Origin: JAAYDY01 sp964500225
GTDB lineage: Bacteria > Planctomycetota > Phycisphaerae > FEN-1346 > JAACEH01
NCBI GenBank assembly: GCA_964500225.1
Contig: CAZCOA010000014.1
Location: 1 to 55,724, forward strand
Direction: 5' to 3'
DNA length: 55,724 nt
Of this stretch, positions 17,210-25,786 are shown in pieces. How positions within the stretch are numbered: position 1 is the stretch's first letter; each line of letters starts with the position of its first letter. The notes under the pieces are model-generated. The model saw only the letters and a list, made by a program, of their open reading frames with translations. It had not been told where the DNA came from and did not search any database. Position numbers and translations under genes: made by a program.

Positions 17210-17294
17210 GGACATCGTCCCACCGGGAAACTGGTGACGGGGCGGCGGCCGTCGGGTATCATGCCCGGCGACACCCGGCACAGGAGATCGCCTC

Positions 17295-17984
17295 ATGGAC
17301 AGCTACAAGGGCCTGACGATGCGAACCGCCCCGGGGCTGCACGAATCGGTGGCCGCCGTGGTACAGCGGCTTTGTCCGCCTCCGGCCACCGTTCTGGACC
17401 TGGGCGCGGGCGAAGGGGCCCTGACCCTACGACTGCGCGAGGTCGGCTATGTGTGCGAAGCCGTGGAACTGACGCCCGACCGCTTTGCCGTCGAAGGAGT
17501 GCCCTGCCACAGTCTGGACCTCAATGGCAACTTCGCCGAATCCCTGGACCGCACGTTCGATCTCGTCGCCGCCGTGGAAATCATTGAACATCTGGAGAAC
17601 CCGCGGCACTTCCTGCGACAGTGTGTGCGGTTGCTGACGCCGGGCGGCCTGCTCGTGCTAACCACCCCGAACATCGAAGACGTTTATAGTCGCGTGCGGT
17701 TCCTGCTTCGCGGCCGATTCTCGTTTTTCTACGAGGAGCACTACCGCGACATGGGGCACCTGACGCCGCTGACAAGCTGGCAGTTGCGGCAAATGTTCGC
17801 CGAGTTGGGCCTTCGCCAGGAGTGCCACACCTATAATCGCCCATTTCGCCGACTCTTTCTGCCGCAAAACGTCAGCGAACTGACCAAACTCGCCGTAGGC
17901 CTGCTCGCTTGGCCGCTGACGCCCGGCGTCCGCGGCGGCCAGGTCCACGTCTTTGCGCTGAGGGCAGCCCCAGGCCACACATAA
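17295..17984 (+). CDS. class I SAM-dependent methyltransferase
   Basis: A 229-aa Rossmann-fold methyltransferase. Motif I VLDLGAGEG (residues 33-41) binds SAM, motif II is around CEAVELTPDR, and FDLVAAVEIIEHLENP is the motif IV/post-IV region seen in UbiG/Methyltransf_11-type small-molecule methyltransferases. LLTPGGLLVLTTPN follows as motif VI. The C-terminal third contains hydrophobic and basic stretches (RVRFLLRGRFSFFYEEHY), suggesting a membrane-associated or lipid-linked substrate. AGGAG lies 8 nt before ATG. It is divergent from the GT2-DUF2304 pair, so a role in glycan or lipid-carrier modification is possible but inferred. Confidence 0.85.
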   Translation: MDSYKGLTMRTAPGLHESVAAVVQRLCPPPATVLDLGAGEGALTLRLREVGYVCEAVELTPDRFAVEGVPCHSLDLNGNFAESLDRTFDLVAAVEIIEHLENPRHFLRQCVRLLTPGGLLVLTTPNIEDVYSRVRFLLRGRFSFFYEEHYRDMGHLTPLTSWQLRQMFAELGLRQECHTYNRPFRRLFLPQNVSELTKLAVGLLAWPLTPGVRGGQVHVFALRAAPGHT

Positions 17985-18302
17985 ATACAGCGGATGCAAT
18001 AGGAAAAATGCCGTCCCACCCATTCTCTCCCAGAATGTCGGGCGGACCGAGCCCCCGGCGCCGATTTCACCGTAGACATCAGGACGCCGAGACGATAGTA
18101 TCGCGGCCGATCGGATTCTCACGTCCTTCGCCGAGACGGTTCTCGGCACCGTGACGGCGAGAGGGCTGCGTGGGCCCGCATCCGACACATCAGTCAGTAC
18201 AACTCAACTCGTCGCACCGTAAGCGGTCGCCTATGCGCACTGCGCATAGTGTGTTGTGCATTGTAATCAGGCACGGTTCCATCACAGTGTTACGGAGAGG
18301 AC
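17985..18302. other. intergenic region with palindrome upstream of symporter gene
   Basis: This 318-bp region contains a 7-bp-stem hairpin (18130-18147, GCCGAGA/TCTCGGC) with no T-run, and the 19-bp palindrome at 18231-18249, then the symporter's ribosome site (GGAGAGG, 18294-18300). No open frame looks coding. Confidence 0.5.
18231..18249 (+). promoter_or_regulatory. candidate operator: perfect 19-bp palindrome
   Basis: CTATGCGCA and TGCGCATAG flank a single C at 18240. The site lies 54 bp before the symporter start codon and just upstream of a weak TGTAAT (-10-like, 18262-18267), so a dimeric repressor or activator could bind over the -35 position. No regulator gene is adjacent. Confidence 0.5.
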
Positions 18303-20417
18303 ATGTCTATGGACTGGCTCACGCAACAGGCGCGGTCTTGGTTTGACCTGAAGAGTTGGGAAATCTCGATGGTCGATGTCGGAGTGATGATCGGCTATCT
18401 GGTCCTGATGATGGTCGTCGGATGGCTCTGCAAGGGCATTTCCAAAAACGTCAGCGACTACATCCGGATGGGATGCAAGAGCACGTGGTGGCTGATGGGC
18501 ACAAGCATCTTCATGCTGATGACCAGTGCGGGCACATTCACGGGGGGGGCCGCCCAGGCTTATATGGCCGGGTGGAGTTTCCTGTTGATGAGCATAGGCG
18601 GGCTATTCGGCGCCGCCTGCACGGCGATCTTTGCCCCCTGGATGCGACGAACCCGAGCGGTCACACCGGCCGACGCCGTGCGTCTGCGGTATGGTCCGGT
18701 CGTTGAACAGGTTCAGGCCTACTTGGGGGCGGTAGGCGGTATGCTCTGGGGGGGCACGTGGTTGCTTGGCCTGGGCCAGTTCATGGCGGTCGTGTTCAAT
18801 GTACCGGTCCCTGCCGTCATCCTGTTTGTGGGAATCGTGGTAGTGTTTTATTCCGTATCGGGGGGCTCATGGAGCGTTCAGATTACCGACTCGCTCCAAG
18901 CTTATATCCTCATGCCCATCGCCTTTGTCGTGTTCTTCCTGAGTTTGAAACAGGTGGGGTGGCTGGACGGTCTCTTCGAAGGTATAGCGGCCAAAGGCCT
19001 CCAAGAGGATTTCAAGATCATCAAAGAGATAGGACACCAGTACAAGTCCGATGCCGCCAAGGTGGGGCTGGGTTACTTCAGCGTCGGCTGGCTGGCGGCT
19101 TCGTTTGTGTATAGTTTCATCCTTTCGGCGAACATGTCATCGTGCTGGCGGTTCCTCAGCGTCAAGACCGACAGCGACGCCCGCAAGGCCGCCATCCTCG
19201 CCGGTGTGTTGACGTGCATCGGAACGTTTGTGTTCTATATGCCGGCGATGGTCGGCCGCGTTCTCTACGAAGATGAAATCAATGCCATGGGGAAGAATGT
19301 CGTGGCTCAGGTAAGTGTGGAGTCGCCGCCTCAGACCGCCACCGGCACGCAGAGTAACGGAACGACGACAAGCGCCGAGGAAGATGCGGGAAGAACCGGC
19401 GCTGTTGCCGCGGCACAAAACACCTCGACCCAGAAGCGAAATGCTCGGAAGCTCAACAATCCGGCCGATGGTGCGTATGCCTTTGTAACCAAAAAGGTGT
19501 TGCCGCCGGGGCTGATGGGATTGGTGGTTGTCGGGCTGTTTGCCGCCACGATGAGTTCCCTCGACAGTTCGTTGACAGGCAACGCCGGCCTGATAACCAA
19601 GAATATCTATCCGGCACTCATGAGGCTGTTTGGCAAGGAACCATGGACGGACATCAAGTTGTTGCGACTCACGCAGGTGATTAATTTGGTGCTCGGTGGC
19701 TGGGCCATTACCCTGGCCATGTTGCTCTACAGAATGGGCGGCGAAAAAAGCCTCTTCGATATCGGCCAGGAGATCATCAACCTGATAAGCACGCCCATGG
19801 TCATATCCATGGCTTTGTCGTTCTTCGTCCCGTGGCTGCCGTGGTGGGCGCCGTTGGTAGGCATGGCATGCGGTTTCAGCGGCTCGCTGACCTTCATGTT
19901 TGCCGGAACGGTGGCCGACTGGATGTCGGGCATCTCTTGGCTGCCCGGCGGATGGGCCGATGCTCTGAGGAATTTCGGCGAGTGGGTCAACGGTCTGATG
20001 TGGCATCACAGAATGTACATCAACATGTCATTGACCCTGATTCCAACACTGGCCACGTGTGCCTTCTGGTTTACGGCCACGCCCGAATACCGTCAGCGGG
20101 TGAGCGAATTCTTCAAACAGATTCGCACCCCCGTGGACTTCAAGAAGGAAGTCGGCAAAGGCGTGGACCATTCGCTGATGACAACCGTTGGGAAACTCGG
20201 GCTGATCATAGCCGGAGCGGTGCTGGTGCTCATTCCTTTCGCCAAGGATGCCAATGGCGTCGTTCAACCATCTAGTATTCTGTCGGTGTTGTTTGTCAGT
20301 GGTTTCATCGGATCCATATCGCTTATCATGCTGATTGCAGGGAGGCGAGTCGCACGCCGTGAAAAACAAGAGGCCTCTTGCTGTGAGAACGGCAGCGGGC
20401 CGGCCTGCAAGCCGTAA
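18303..20417 (+). CDS. sodium:solute symporter (SSS family), long variant
   Basis: A 704-aa membrane transporter with about 13-15 helices. The SSS core is clear: helix 1 region VGVMIGYLVLMMVVGW, then the block VSDYIRMGCKSTWWLMGTSIF, and the GGSWSVQITDSLQAYI segment used in Na+-coupled solute recognition. The LPPGLMGLVVVGLFAATMSS and LDSSLTGNAG stretch matches SSS helix 8, with its sodium-site Ser residues. It is a paralogue of the convergent symporter at 20617-22524. An Ala/Ser/Thr-rich insert of about 50 residues near 340-390 is absent from that paralogue. GGAG at 18294 supports ATG 18303; ATG 18309 is nearly as good. Substrate is probably a sugar or organic acid, given nearby hydrolases. 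Confidence 0.9.
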   Translation: MSMDWLTQQARSWFDLKSWEISMVDVGVMIGYLVLMMVVGWLCKGISKNVSDYIRMGCKSTWWLMGTSIFMLMTSAGTFTGGAAQAYMAGWSFLLMSIGGLFGAACTAIFAPWMRRTRAVTPADAVRLRYGPVVEQVQAYLGAVGGMLWGGTWLLGLGQFMAVVFNVPVPAVILFVGIVVVFYSVSGGSWSVQITDSLQAYILMPIAFVVFFLSLKQVGWLDGLFEGIAAKGLQEDFKIIKEIGHQYKSDAAKVGLGYFSVGWLAASFVYSFILSANMSSCWRFLSVKTDSDARKAAILAGVLTCIGTFVFYMPAMVGRVLYEDEINAMGKNVVAQVSVESPPQTATGTQSNGTTTSAEEDAGRTGAVAAAQNTSTQKRNARKLNNPADGAYAFVTKKVLPPGLMGLVVVGLFAATMSSLDSSLTGNAGLITKNIYPALMRLFGKEPWTDIKLLRLTQVINLVLGGWAITLAMLLYRMGGEKSLFDIGQEIINLISTPMVISMALSFFVPWLPWWAPLVGMACGFSGSLTFMFAGTVADWMSGISWLPGGWADALRNFGEWVNGLMWHHRMYINMSLTLIPTLATCAFWFTATPEYRQRVSEFFKQIRTPVDFKKEVGKGVDHSLMTTVGKLGLIIAGAVLVLIPFAKDANGVVQPSSILSVLFVSGFIGSISLIMLIAGRRVARREKQEASCCENGSGPACKP

Positions 20418-20487
20418 AGACGCACGGCCGGGCGCCTTCGCCGGAGAGGGATCGCCTTTCCGCCACAATTGATGGTGTAATGCGTGC

Positions 20488-20522
20488 AACGGGCACGTCG
20501 GCGCTGAGCCGGCGTGCCCGTT
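20488..20522. terminator. bidirectional hairpin between convergent symporter genes
   Basis: AACGGGCACG (20488-20497) and CGTGCCCGTT (20513-20522) are perfectly complementary, and an inner CGGC/GCCG extends the stem. It sits between two convergent genes. The T-tract is weak on both sides. Confidence 0.6.
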
Positions 20523-20616
20523 CTCCTGATCGTGATTTGCCGCTCCGGGGAGGATGCATTGGATGGCCGAAGCGTATACCGCGCATCTGGGCGGCTGGCG
20601 TGCCGCACGCCCTCCC

Positions 20617-22524
20617 TTACTCCACGGCATCCAGGTCGTTGATCTGGTCCTCGGCCGCCACCCGCCGGGCACGGCGGATACCATGGATATAGTAAGCAGC
20701 CGAAATCGCCACGATGAAGCCGGCGATGAACAGCACGGCGATCGTGCCGCGGATGGCCTCCTCGCCCGAGTGCTGGAACCAGGCCGGAATGGCTAGCAGG
20801 AGGAACAAACCGCCAAGGATCATTCCGAGGCGGCCGACCACGCGGGCCAGCGGCGCGTCCTGCTCTTTGCCGACTTCCTTCTTGAAGTCCACAGGCGTGT
20901 GAATGAGTTCGAAAAACTTCTCGACCTTGTCGCGGAACGTGTCGGTTGCAGTAAACCAGAACAGCCGTGTCAGAAGGGTCGGAATGATTGTGGCGAAGAA
21001 GACAAACACCAACTTGTAATGGTAGATTTGGTTGATGTCCCAAGGGAAGGTCATGCCAAAGAGCCGCTCGCCGAACTGAAGGAGAAACGCAGCGGTGCCG
21101 CCCGTGACCATGCCGACGATGGGCGACCAGAAGGGCAGCCGCTTGACGAACAACGACAGGATGAATGGCAGGCTGAACGGGCCCACGAGCACGGCAATGT
21201 CGAGGAAGATCGCGAACAAACCGCCGGCCCCCTGCCACCACATCATGGCGGCCGCCACGGTGATGGCCACGATGCCCATGCAGAGGTTTATGATCTTGGT
21301 GAAAACGAGTAGGGCCCTTCCTTTCAGCTCGCCGAAACCCAGAAGCCGGGACAGCGGGGGGTAGATGTTGCGTACGATCAGGCCGGCGTTGCCGGTCAGG
21401 GAGCTGTCCATGGAACTCATCGTGGCGGCGAACATACAGACCAGAACGACGCCGATGAGGCCGGGCGGAAGAACGTTCATCGCGGTGATGACGTAGGCCG
21501 CTTCGCCGGCGTTCTTCAGGCCGAGCGATGCAGTGGCCTCGATCTGGGGCGTGAGGAACAGGCGTCCGTAGATCGGCGGAACGAACCAGACGAGCGAGTT
21601 GGCGAAGGTAAGAAATCCGGCGAACAGGGCCGCCTTGCTGGCCTCGCGGTCGGTCTTGAGGCTGAGGTACCGCGAGCTCTGACCGACGATATTGGAGCCG
21701 TGAACCACCGAGTACACGCCCATGATGATGAGCCAGGGAAGCGTGTAGAGTTCGCGGCTGATTTCGCCGGAAAGTCCCTGGGCCACGTAGGTGTACTGAT
21801 GGCCCCTGGGCTTGATCCACGCGAAGTCGGCGGCGAGGCCCTGCCGGTTGATCTCTTCCAGCAGGCCGCCGAAGCCTCCGACTTTCCACAGGCACAGGCC
21901 GGCCACAGCCATCGTGACGGGAATGAGGATGAAGCCCTGGAGGTTGTCGGTGATCTGAACACTCCAGGAACCGCCGGCGACGCTGTAGAAGACGATGACG
22001 ATGCCTGTGGAGAACAGCACCCACTCGACCGGCAGGCTGAACACCGGAGCGACGAAGGTGGCCAGCCCGAGGAGCATCGTTCCGGCCCACACCATGCCGA
22101 TCGGGACGCCGGTGTACATGAGGATCTGCTCGCTGAGGCGTCCGAAACGGCTGTAAACGGCGTCGCCGGGAGTGATGGATCGAGTTCGCCGCATCCACGG
22201 CGCGATGAAGATGGCCTGGTAAACGAAGACCAGCACCATGAACCATTGCTGGACCAGGATGCTCCAGCCGCCCAGGTAGGCCTGGCTGGCCGAGGCGGTG
22301 AACATGCTGGCGGCAAAGCTCGACATGAACATGCTCATGCCCGAGAGCCACCAGGTCCCTTTGCAGCCCATGCGAATGTAGTCGCTGATGTTGCTGCTGG
22401 AGTTGCGGCAGACGAAGCCGACGGCAACCATCAGAACAAAATAGCCGATCAGGACCCCATAGTCCACAGCGCCCAACGGACTCTTCTGGATGGTCTCGAC
22501 AAGCTTCTGATAGTACTCAGCCAC
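20617..22524 (-). CDS. sodium:solute symporter (SSS family)
   Basis: A 635-aa paralogue of the transporter at 18303-20417, with matching blocks throughout: ISDYIRMGCKGTWWLSGMSMF, then GGSWSVQITDNLQGFI, LPPGLIGVVLVCMFAATMSS, and near the C-terminus TPVDFKKEVGK. About 14 helices are predicted. The family imports sugars, amino acids, vitamins or organic acids with Na+. The GTG at 22524 is preferred because AAAGG sits 9 nt upstream and the paralogue's homology starts soon after; the longer in-frame start at 22578 lacks a ribosome site. The gene faces its paralogue across the hairpin at 20488-20522. Substrate is unknown. Confidence 0.9.
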   Translation of the reverse strand: MAEYYQKLVETIQKSPLGAVDYGVLIGYFVLMVAVGFVCRNSSSNISDYIRMGCKGTWWLSGMSMFMSSFAASMFTASASQAYLGGWSILVQQWFMVLVFVYQAIFIAPWMRRTRSITPGDAVYSRFGRLSEQILMYTGVPIGMVWAGTMLLGLATFVAPVFSLPVEWVLFSTGIVIVFYSVAGGSWSVQITDNLQGFILIPVTMAVAGLCLWKVGGFGGLLEEINRQGLAADFAWIKPRGHQYTYVAQGLSGEISRELYTLPWLIIMGVYSVVHGSNIVGQSSRYLSLKTDREASKAALFAGFLTFANSLVWFVPPIYGRLFLTPQIEATASLGLKNAGEAAYVITAMNVLPPGLIGVVLVCMFAATMSSMDSSLTGNAGLIVRNIYPPLSRLLGFGELKGRALLVFTKIINLCMGIVAITVAAAMMWWQGAGGLFAIFLDIAVLVGPFSLPFILSLFVKRLPFWSPIVGMVTGGTAAFLLQFGERLFGMTFPWDINQIYHYKLVFVFFATIIPTLLTRLFWFTATDTFRDKVEKFFELIHTPVDFKKEVGKEQDAPLARVVGRLGMILGGLFLLLAIPAWFQHSGEEAIRGTIAVLFIAGFIVAISAAYYIHGIRRARRVAAEDQINDLDAVE

Positions 22525-22723
22525 GGGTAGTCGCCTTTCAAGAATGGTTGGTCCGTTCTCCGAGCCTGACGGGCGCAATTAGTAAGAGGCACTATTTAAC
22601 GTCTGCCGGGCATGGCGTCCATGGGCATTGCGTGATTACCTCTTGCACAATCCTACGCGCGATCCACGCGGCAGTGCGATTCTACAGAACACAGATGCAG
22701 CCCTACAAGTGTCGCGAAAACCA

Positions 22724-22752
22724 TTCCCCAATCGTCGCGCGGCCGCTATAAT
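22724..22752 (+). promoter_or_regulatory. candidate promoter of leuC
   Basis: A perfect TATAAT at 22747-22752 lies 17 nt after TTCCCC, a poor -35, with a leader of about 60 nt before ATG 22822. Confidence 0.5.
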
Positions 22753-22821
22753 GGATGTTTTGTCCGCGCGGCGGGCAGCACTGCCGCGACGAGTCGATCA
22801 CAATAGCAGGAGAGTGGTTCC

Positions 22822-24087
22822 ATGGCTGGACACACGATTACCGAAAAGATCATTGCCGCCCACGCCGGTCGCGACGAGGTCGCGCCGGGAGACTTCGTGT
22901 ACGCCGACGTCGATATCGCCCTGGGCAACGACATCACCGCGCCGATCGCGATTCGGGAATTCGAGGCCGCCGGCGCGCGGCAAGTGTTCGATCGCACGCG
23001 CGTCGTCCTGGTGCCGGACCACTTCACCCCGAACAAGGACATCAAGAGCGCCGAGCAATCGAAGATTCTGCGCGACTTTGCCCGCAAGCACAATCTGACC
23101 CATTACTGGGAGGTCGGCGAGGTGGGCGTGGAGCACGCTCTCCTGCCCGAGCAGGGCGTTGTGGTCCCCGGCGACCTGGTCATCGGGGCCGACAGCCACA
23201 CCTGCACCTACGGCGCGCTCGGGGCCTTCTCGACCGGCGTCGGATCGACCGACCTGGCCGCCGCCATGGCCACCGGCAAGGTCTGGCTCAAGGTGCCTTC
23301 GGCCCTGAAGTTCGTCTTCACGGGCCAACTCGACCCCTGGGCCGGCGGCAAGGACCTCGTGCTTTTCACCATCGGCCGGATCGGCGTGGACGGGGCCCTG
23401 TACCGCTCGATGGAGTTCTGCGGCCCGGTAATCGAAGCCCTCGGCCTGGACGACCGCCTGTCGATGTGCAACATGGCCATCGCGGCCGGCGGCAAGAACG
23501 GCATCATCGCCCCCGACGGCGTCACGCGGCAGTACATCGCCGGCCGGGCCGAGCGCGAGCCGGTCTACTACACCAGCGACGCCGACGCCGCCTACGAGAA
23601 AACGTACCAGTGGGATGTCACGGGCATGGGGCCGATGGTGGCGTGCCCCAATCTGCCCGAAAACGTCAAGCCCGTCGGCGAACTGAAGGACGTCGTCGTG
23701 GACCAGTCGGTCATCGGCTCCTGCACCAACGGCCGCATCAGCGACCTGCGCATTGCCGCGAAGATTCTCAAGGGCAAGCGGGTGGCCAAGGGCTGCCGCT
23801 GCCTGGTCATTCCGGCGACACAGGAGATTTACCTGACGGCCCTGCGGGAAGGGCTTCTGGAAACGTTCGTGCAGGCCGGTTGCGCGGTCTCGACGCCGAC
23901 GTGCGGCCCATGCCTGGGCGGGCACATGGGCATCCTGGCCGCCGGCGAGCGGGCCATCGCCACGACCAACCGCAACTTCACCGGACGCATGGGACACCCC
24001 GAGAGCGAGGTCTACCTGTCGAACCCGGCCGTGGCCGCCGCCAGCGCCGTCACGGGCCGCATTACGCACCCGAAAGACGTGGTCTGA
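22822..24087 (+). CDS. leuC: 3-isopropylmalate dehydratase large subunit (LeuC, HacA-like type)
   Basis: A 421-aa aconitase-family protein that isomerises 2-isopropylmalate to 3-isopropylmalate in leucine synthesis (a homoaconitase-type activity is possible). The [4Fe-4S] ligands are Cys301 (GSCTNGR), Cys361 and Cys364 (CGPCLGG). GADSHTCTYGALGAF is the aconitase signature. The length of about 420 aa is that of the short HacA-like/archaeal group, not the 466-aa enterobacterial LeuC. AGGAG lies upstream of the ATG and a strong terminator follows at 24128, so it is transcribed alone. The required small subunit LeuD (about 160 aa) is not encoded next to it or anywhere in this window. Confidence 0.9.
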   Translation: MAGHTITEKIIAAHAGRDEVAPGDFVYADVDIALGNDITAPIAIREFEAAGARQVFDRTRVVLVPDHFTPNKDIKSAEQSKILRDFARKHNLTHYWEVGEVGVEHALLPEQGVVVPGDLVIGADSHTCTYGALGAFSTGVGSTDLAAAMATGKVWLKVPSALKFVFTGQLDPWAGGKDLVLFTIGRIGVDGALYRSMEFCGPVIEALGLDDRLSMCNMAIAAGGKNGIIAPDGVTRQYIAGRAEREPVYYTSDADAAYEKTYQWDVTGMGPMVACPNLPENVKPVGELKDVVVDQSVIGSCTNGRISDLRIAAKILKGKRVAKGCRCLVIPATQEIYLTALREGLLETFVQAGCAVSTPTCGPCLGGHMGILAAGERAIATTNRNFTGRMGHPESEVYLSNPAVAAASAVTGRITHPKDVV

Positions 24088-24127
24088 GCGACGCCTCGCG
24101 GCTCTGCCATGTTCGATGCATTCGTGC

Positions 24128-24163
24128 CGAGGCGGCCCCTTCCCGGGGTCGCCTCGCGTGTTT
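24128..24163 (+). terminator. intrinsic terminator of leuC
   Basis: A 12-bp stem with one G-T pair (CGAGGCG-G-CCCC / GGGG-T-CGCCTCG) and a 5-nt loop is followed by CGTGTTTCC. It starts 41 nt after the leuC stop. Confidence 0.7.
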
Positions 24164-24302
24164 CCGGATAGCCGCGCTCCGCAGGCACAGTAGGATAGAC
24201 GGCATCGAACCGTAGGAATGTGCATTGTGCCCTTGTCGCAAATCGTGTCCAATTGGTGCGGCAACCGGTTGACGGAGTCGATACGAAAGGAGCCAACGGG
24301 CC

Positions 24303-25739
24303 ATGCGGCACAAAGCGAACGTTGTCCTGGCGATTCTCTTCGCGGCGGCATCGCTGACAACCGGCGTCGGGTGTCTTCCCGACAGGGCGGCGCTGCCCGC
24401 CCAGACCGCGCGACACTCCACAACGGCCGCCCCCGGCTTCTATGCCCTCTATGTCGATTTCGAGTGGGACGAGGGATACATGAAGGTGGCCGACGACATC
24501 CGGGCCACGGGCATCCGCGACCTACTCGGTCGCGTGAAGATCGGCAGCGCGCTGGGCGAAGCGGCGCTGTTGCGGGCCGCCCAGGACGGCATGAACGTCA
24601 CGCTGTCGCTCAGCACGGGGCGCAAGGCCTTCGAGCAGGACCCCGAGAAGGCCATGGCCGACTACGTCGAGCACATCCGCCGCTATGTGGGCCGCTACGG
24701 CACCGGCGGCTCGTTCTGGAAAGAGCATCCGGAGGTCGAGCCGCGACCGGTGCGACACTGGCTCGTCTGGGGCGAGCCGAATATCGAGATGCTCATGCCG
24801 CCCGAGGGCGTCGGCCGCGTCGAGTTGTACGCCCAAATCCTGAAGACGGCCTCCCAGGAAGTGCGCCGCCTGGATCCTGAGGCAAAGCTGATCGCGTTCA
24901 ACACGTCGGACGGCGCGCCGCACCACGGCTCCGGCCTGCGCCCCGACAGTTTCTATCAGGGCTACGTCGGCTGGCGACGATTCATCCGCGAGGTCAACGA
25001 CATCACCGGAACCGATCTCTACGACATCGTCGGCACGCATCCCTACCATCAGCCCCTGTGTCCCGAGGAAGGCGGCATCATCACCGGCGTCAAAATGGTC
25101 CGCGAACTGGCTCGCAAACAGGGGTTCCTCGACAAGCCCTTGTGGTTCACCGAGATCGGCTATCCGACGGTTTACCCCAGGAACAAGCAGGTCCGCGACG
25201 AACGGCAACAGGCCTGTTTCCTGGTCCGGATGTTCGCCATCGCCGCTTCGTGCGGCGTTGAGCAGGTCCAGGTGATGTACGTCCGCGACATCGTTCACGC
25301 GGAAACAATCCCAGGCCAGGGGCTGACGCAGCGGAACTTCGGCTTCTTCTTCGAGCCCGGCAAGTGGAAGGAGCAGGCCGTGGCGACGCGTGTGATGACC
25401 ACGCTGATTCCCGATCCGCGGCTAGAGGTGATGACGATTCACGAGGAGCCCAAGGGCGTCTATGCCTACCAGTTCAAGGGACTCGACGGAATGCCGGTTC
25501 TGATGGCCTGGCACTCGGCCGAGGGCATGCAGGAGCAGCGGTCGTTCGGTCTGACGCTCAGCGGCGGCAGGGAGGCAACCCTTGTGGACATGCTGGGGCG
25601 CGACGTTCGGCCGATCACGCTCACCGAGGACGGCAAGGTAACGGTCACCCTGGGCGAGGCGCCGGTGTACCTGGTACCGGCCCCGGCCGACCGCGTTCGC
25701 GCGGCCCTGGCAACGGAGTCGATGCCACAGGAGCAATGA
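24303..25739 (+). CDS. secreted clan GH-A glycoside hydrolase (GH39-like)
   Basis: A 478-aa exported protein. The signal peptide (about 6-24) ends near Cys24, with a poor lipobox (GVGC). The TIM-barrel has the clan GH-A catalytic pair: the acid/base Glu158 in VWGEPN after strand 4, and the nucleophile Glu284 in FTEIGYP after strand 7. A beta-sandwich tail (about 395-465) ends with VTLGEAPVYLVPAP. This fits GH39 or a related xylosidase/iduronidase-like family. The exact family and substrate are not certain. AAAGGAG precedes ATG. It is convergent with a GH43 enzyme 47 bp away and near two Na+-symporters, suggesting plant or algal polysaccharide degradation. Confidence 0.78.
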   Translation: MRHKANVVLAILFAAASLTTGVGCLPDRAALPAQTARHSTTAAPGFYALYVDFEWDEGYMKVADDIRATGIRDLLGRVKIGSALGEAALLRAAQDGMNVTLSLSTGRKAFEQDPEKAMADYVEHIRRYVGRYGTGGSFWKEHPEVEPRPVRHWLVWGEPNIEMLMPPEGVGRVELYAQILKTASQEVRRLDPEAKLIAFNTSDGAPHHGSGLRPDSFYQGYVGWRRFIREVNDITGTDLYDIVGTHPYHQPLCPEEGGIITGVKMVRELARKQGFLDKPLWFTEIGYPTVYPRNKQVRDERQQACFLVRMFAIAASCGVEQVQVMYVRDIVHAETIPGQGLTQRNFGFFFEPGKWKEQAVATRVMTTLIPDPRLEVMTIHEEPKGVYAYQFKGLDGMPVLMAWHSAEGMQEQRSFGLTLSGGREATLVDMLGRDVRPITLTEDGKVTVTLGEAPVYLVPAPADRVRAALATESMPQEQ

Positions 25740-25786
25740 ACGCCGTCGCGCGACACGGATGACGCGGTAACGACGCTTCGGGTCAT

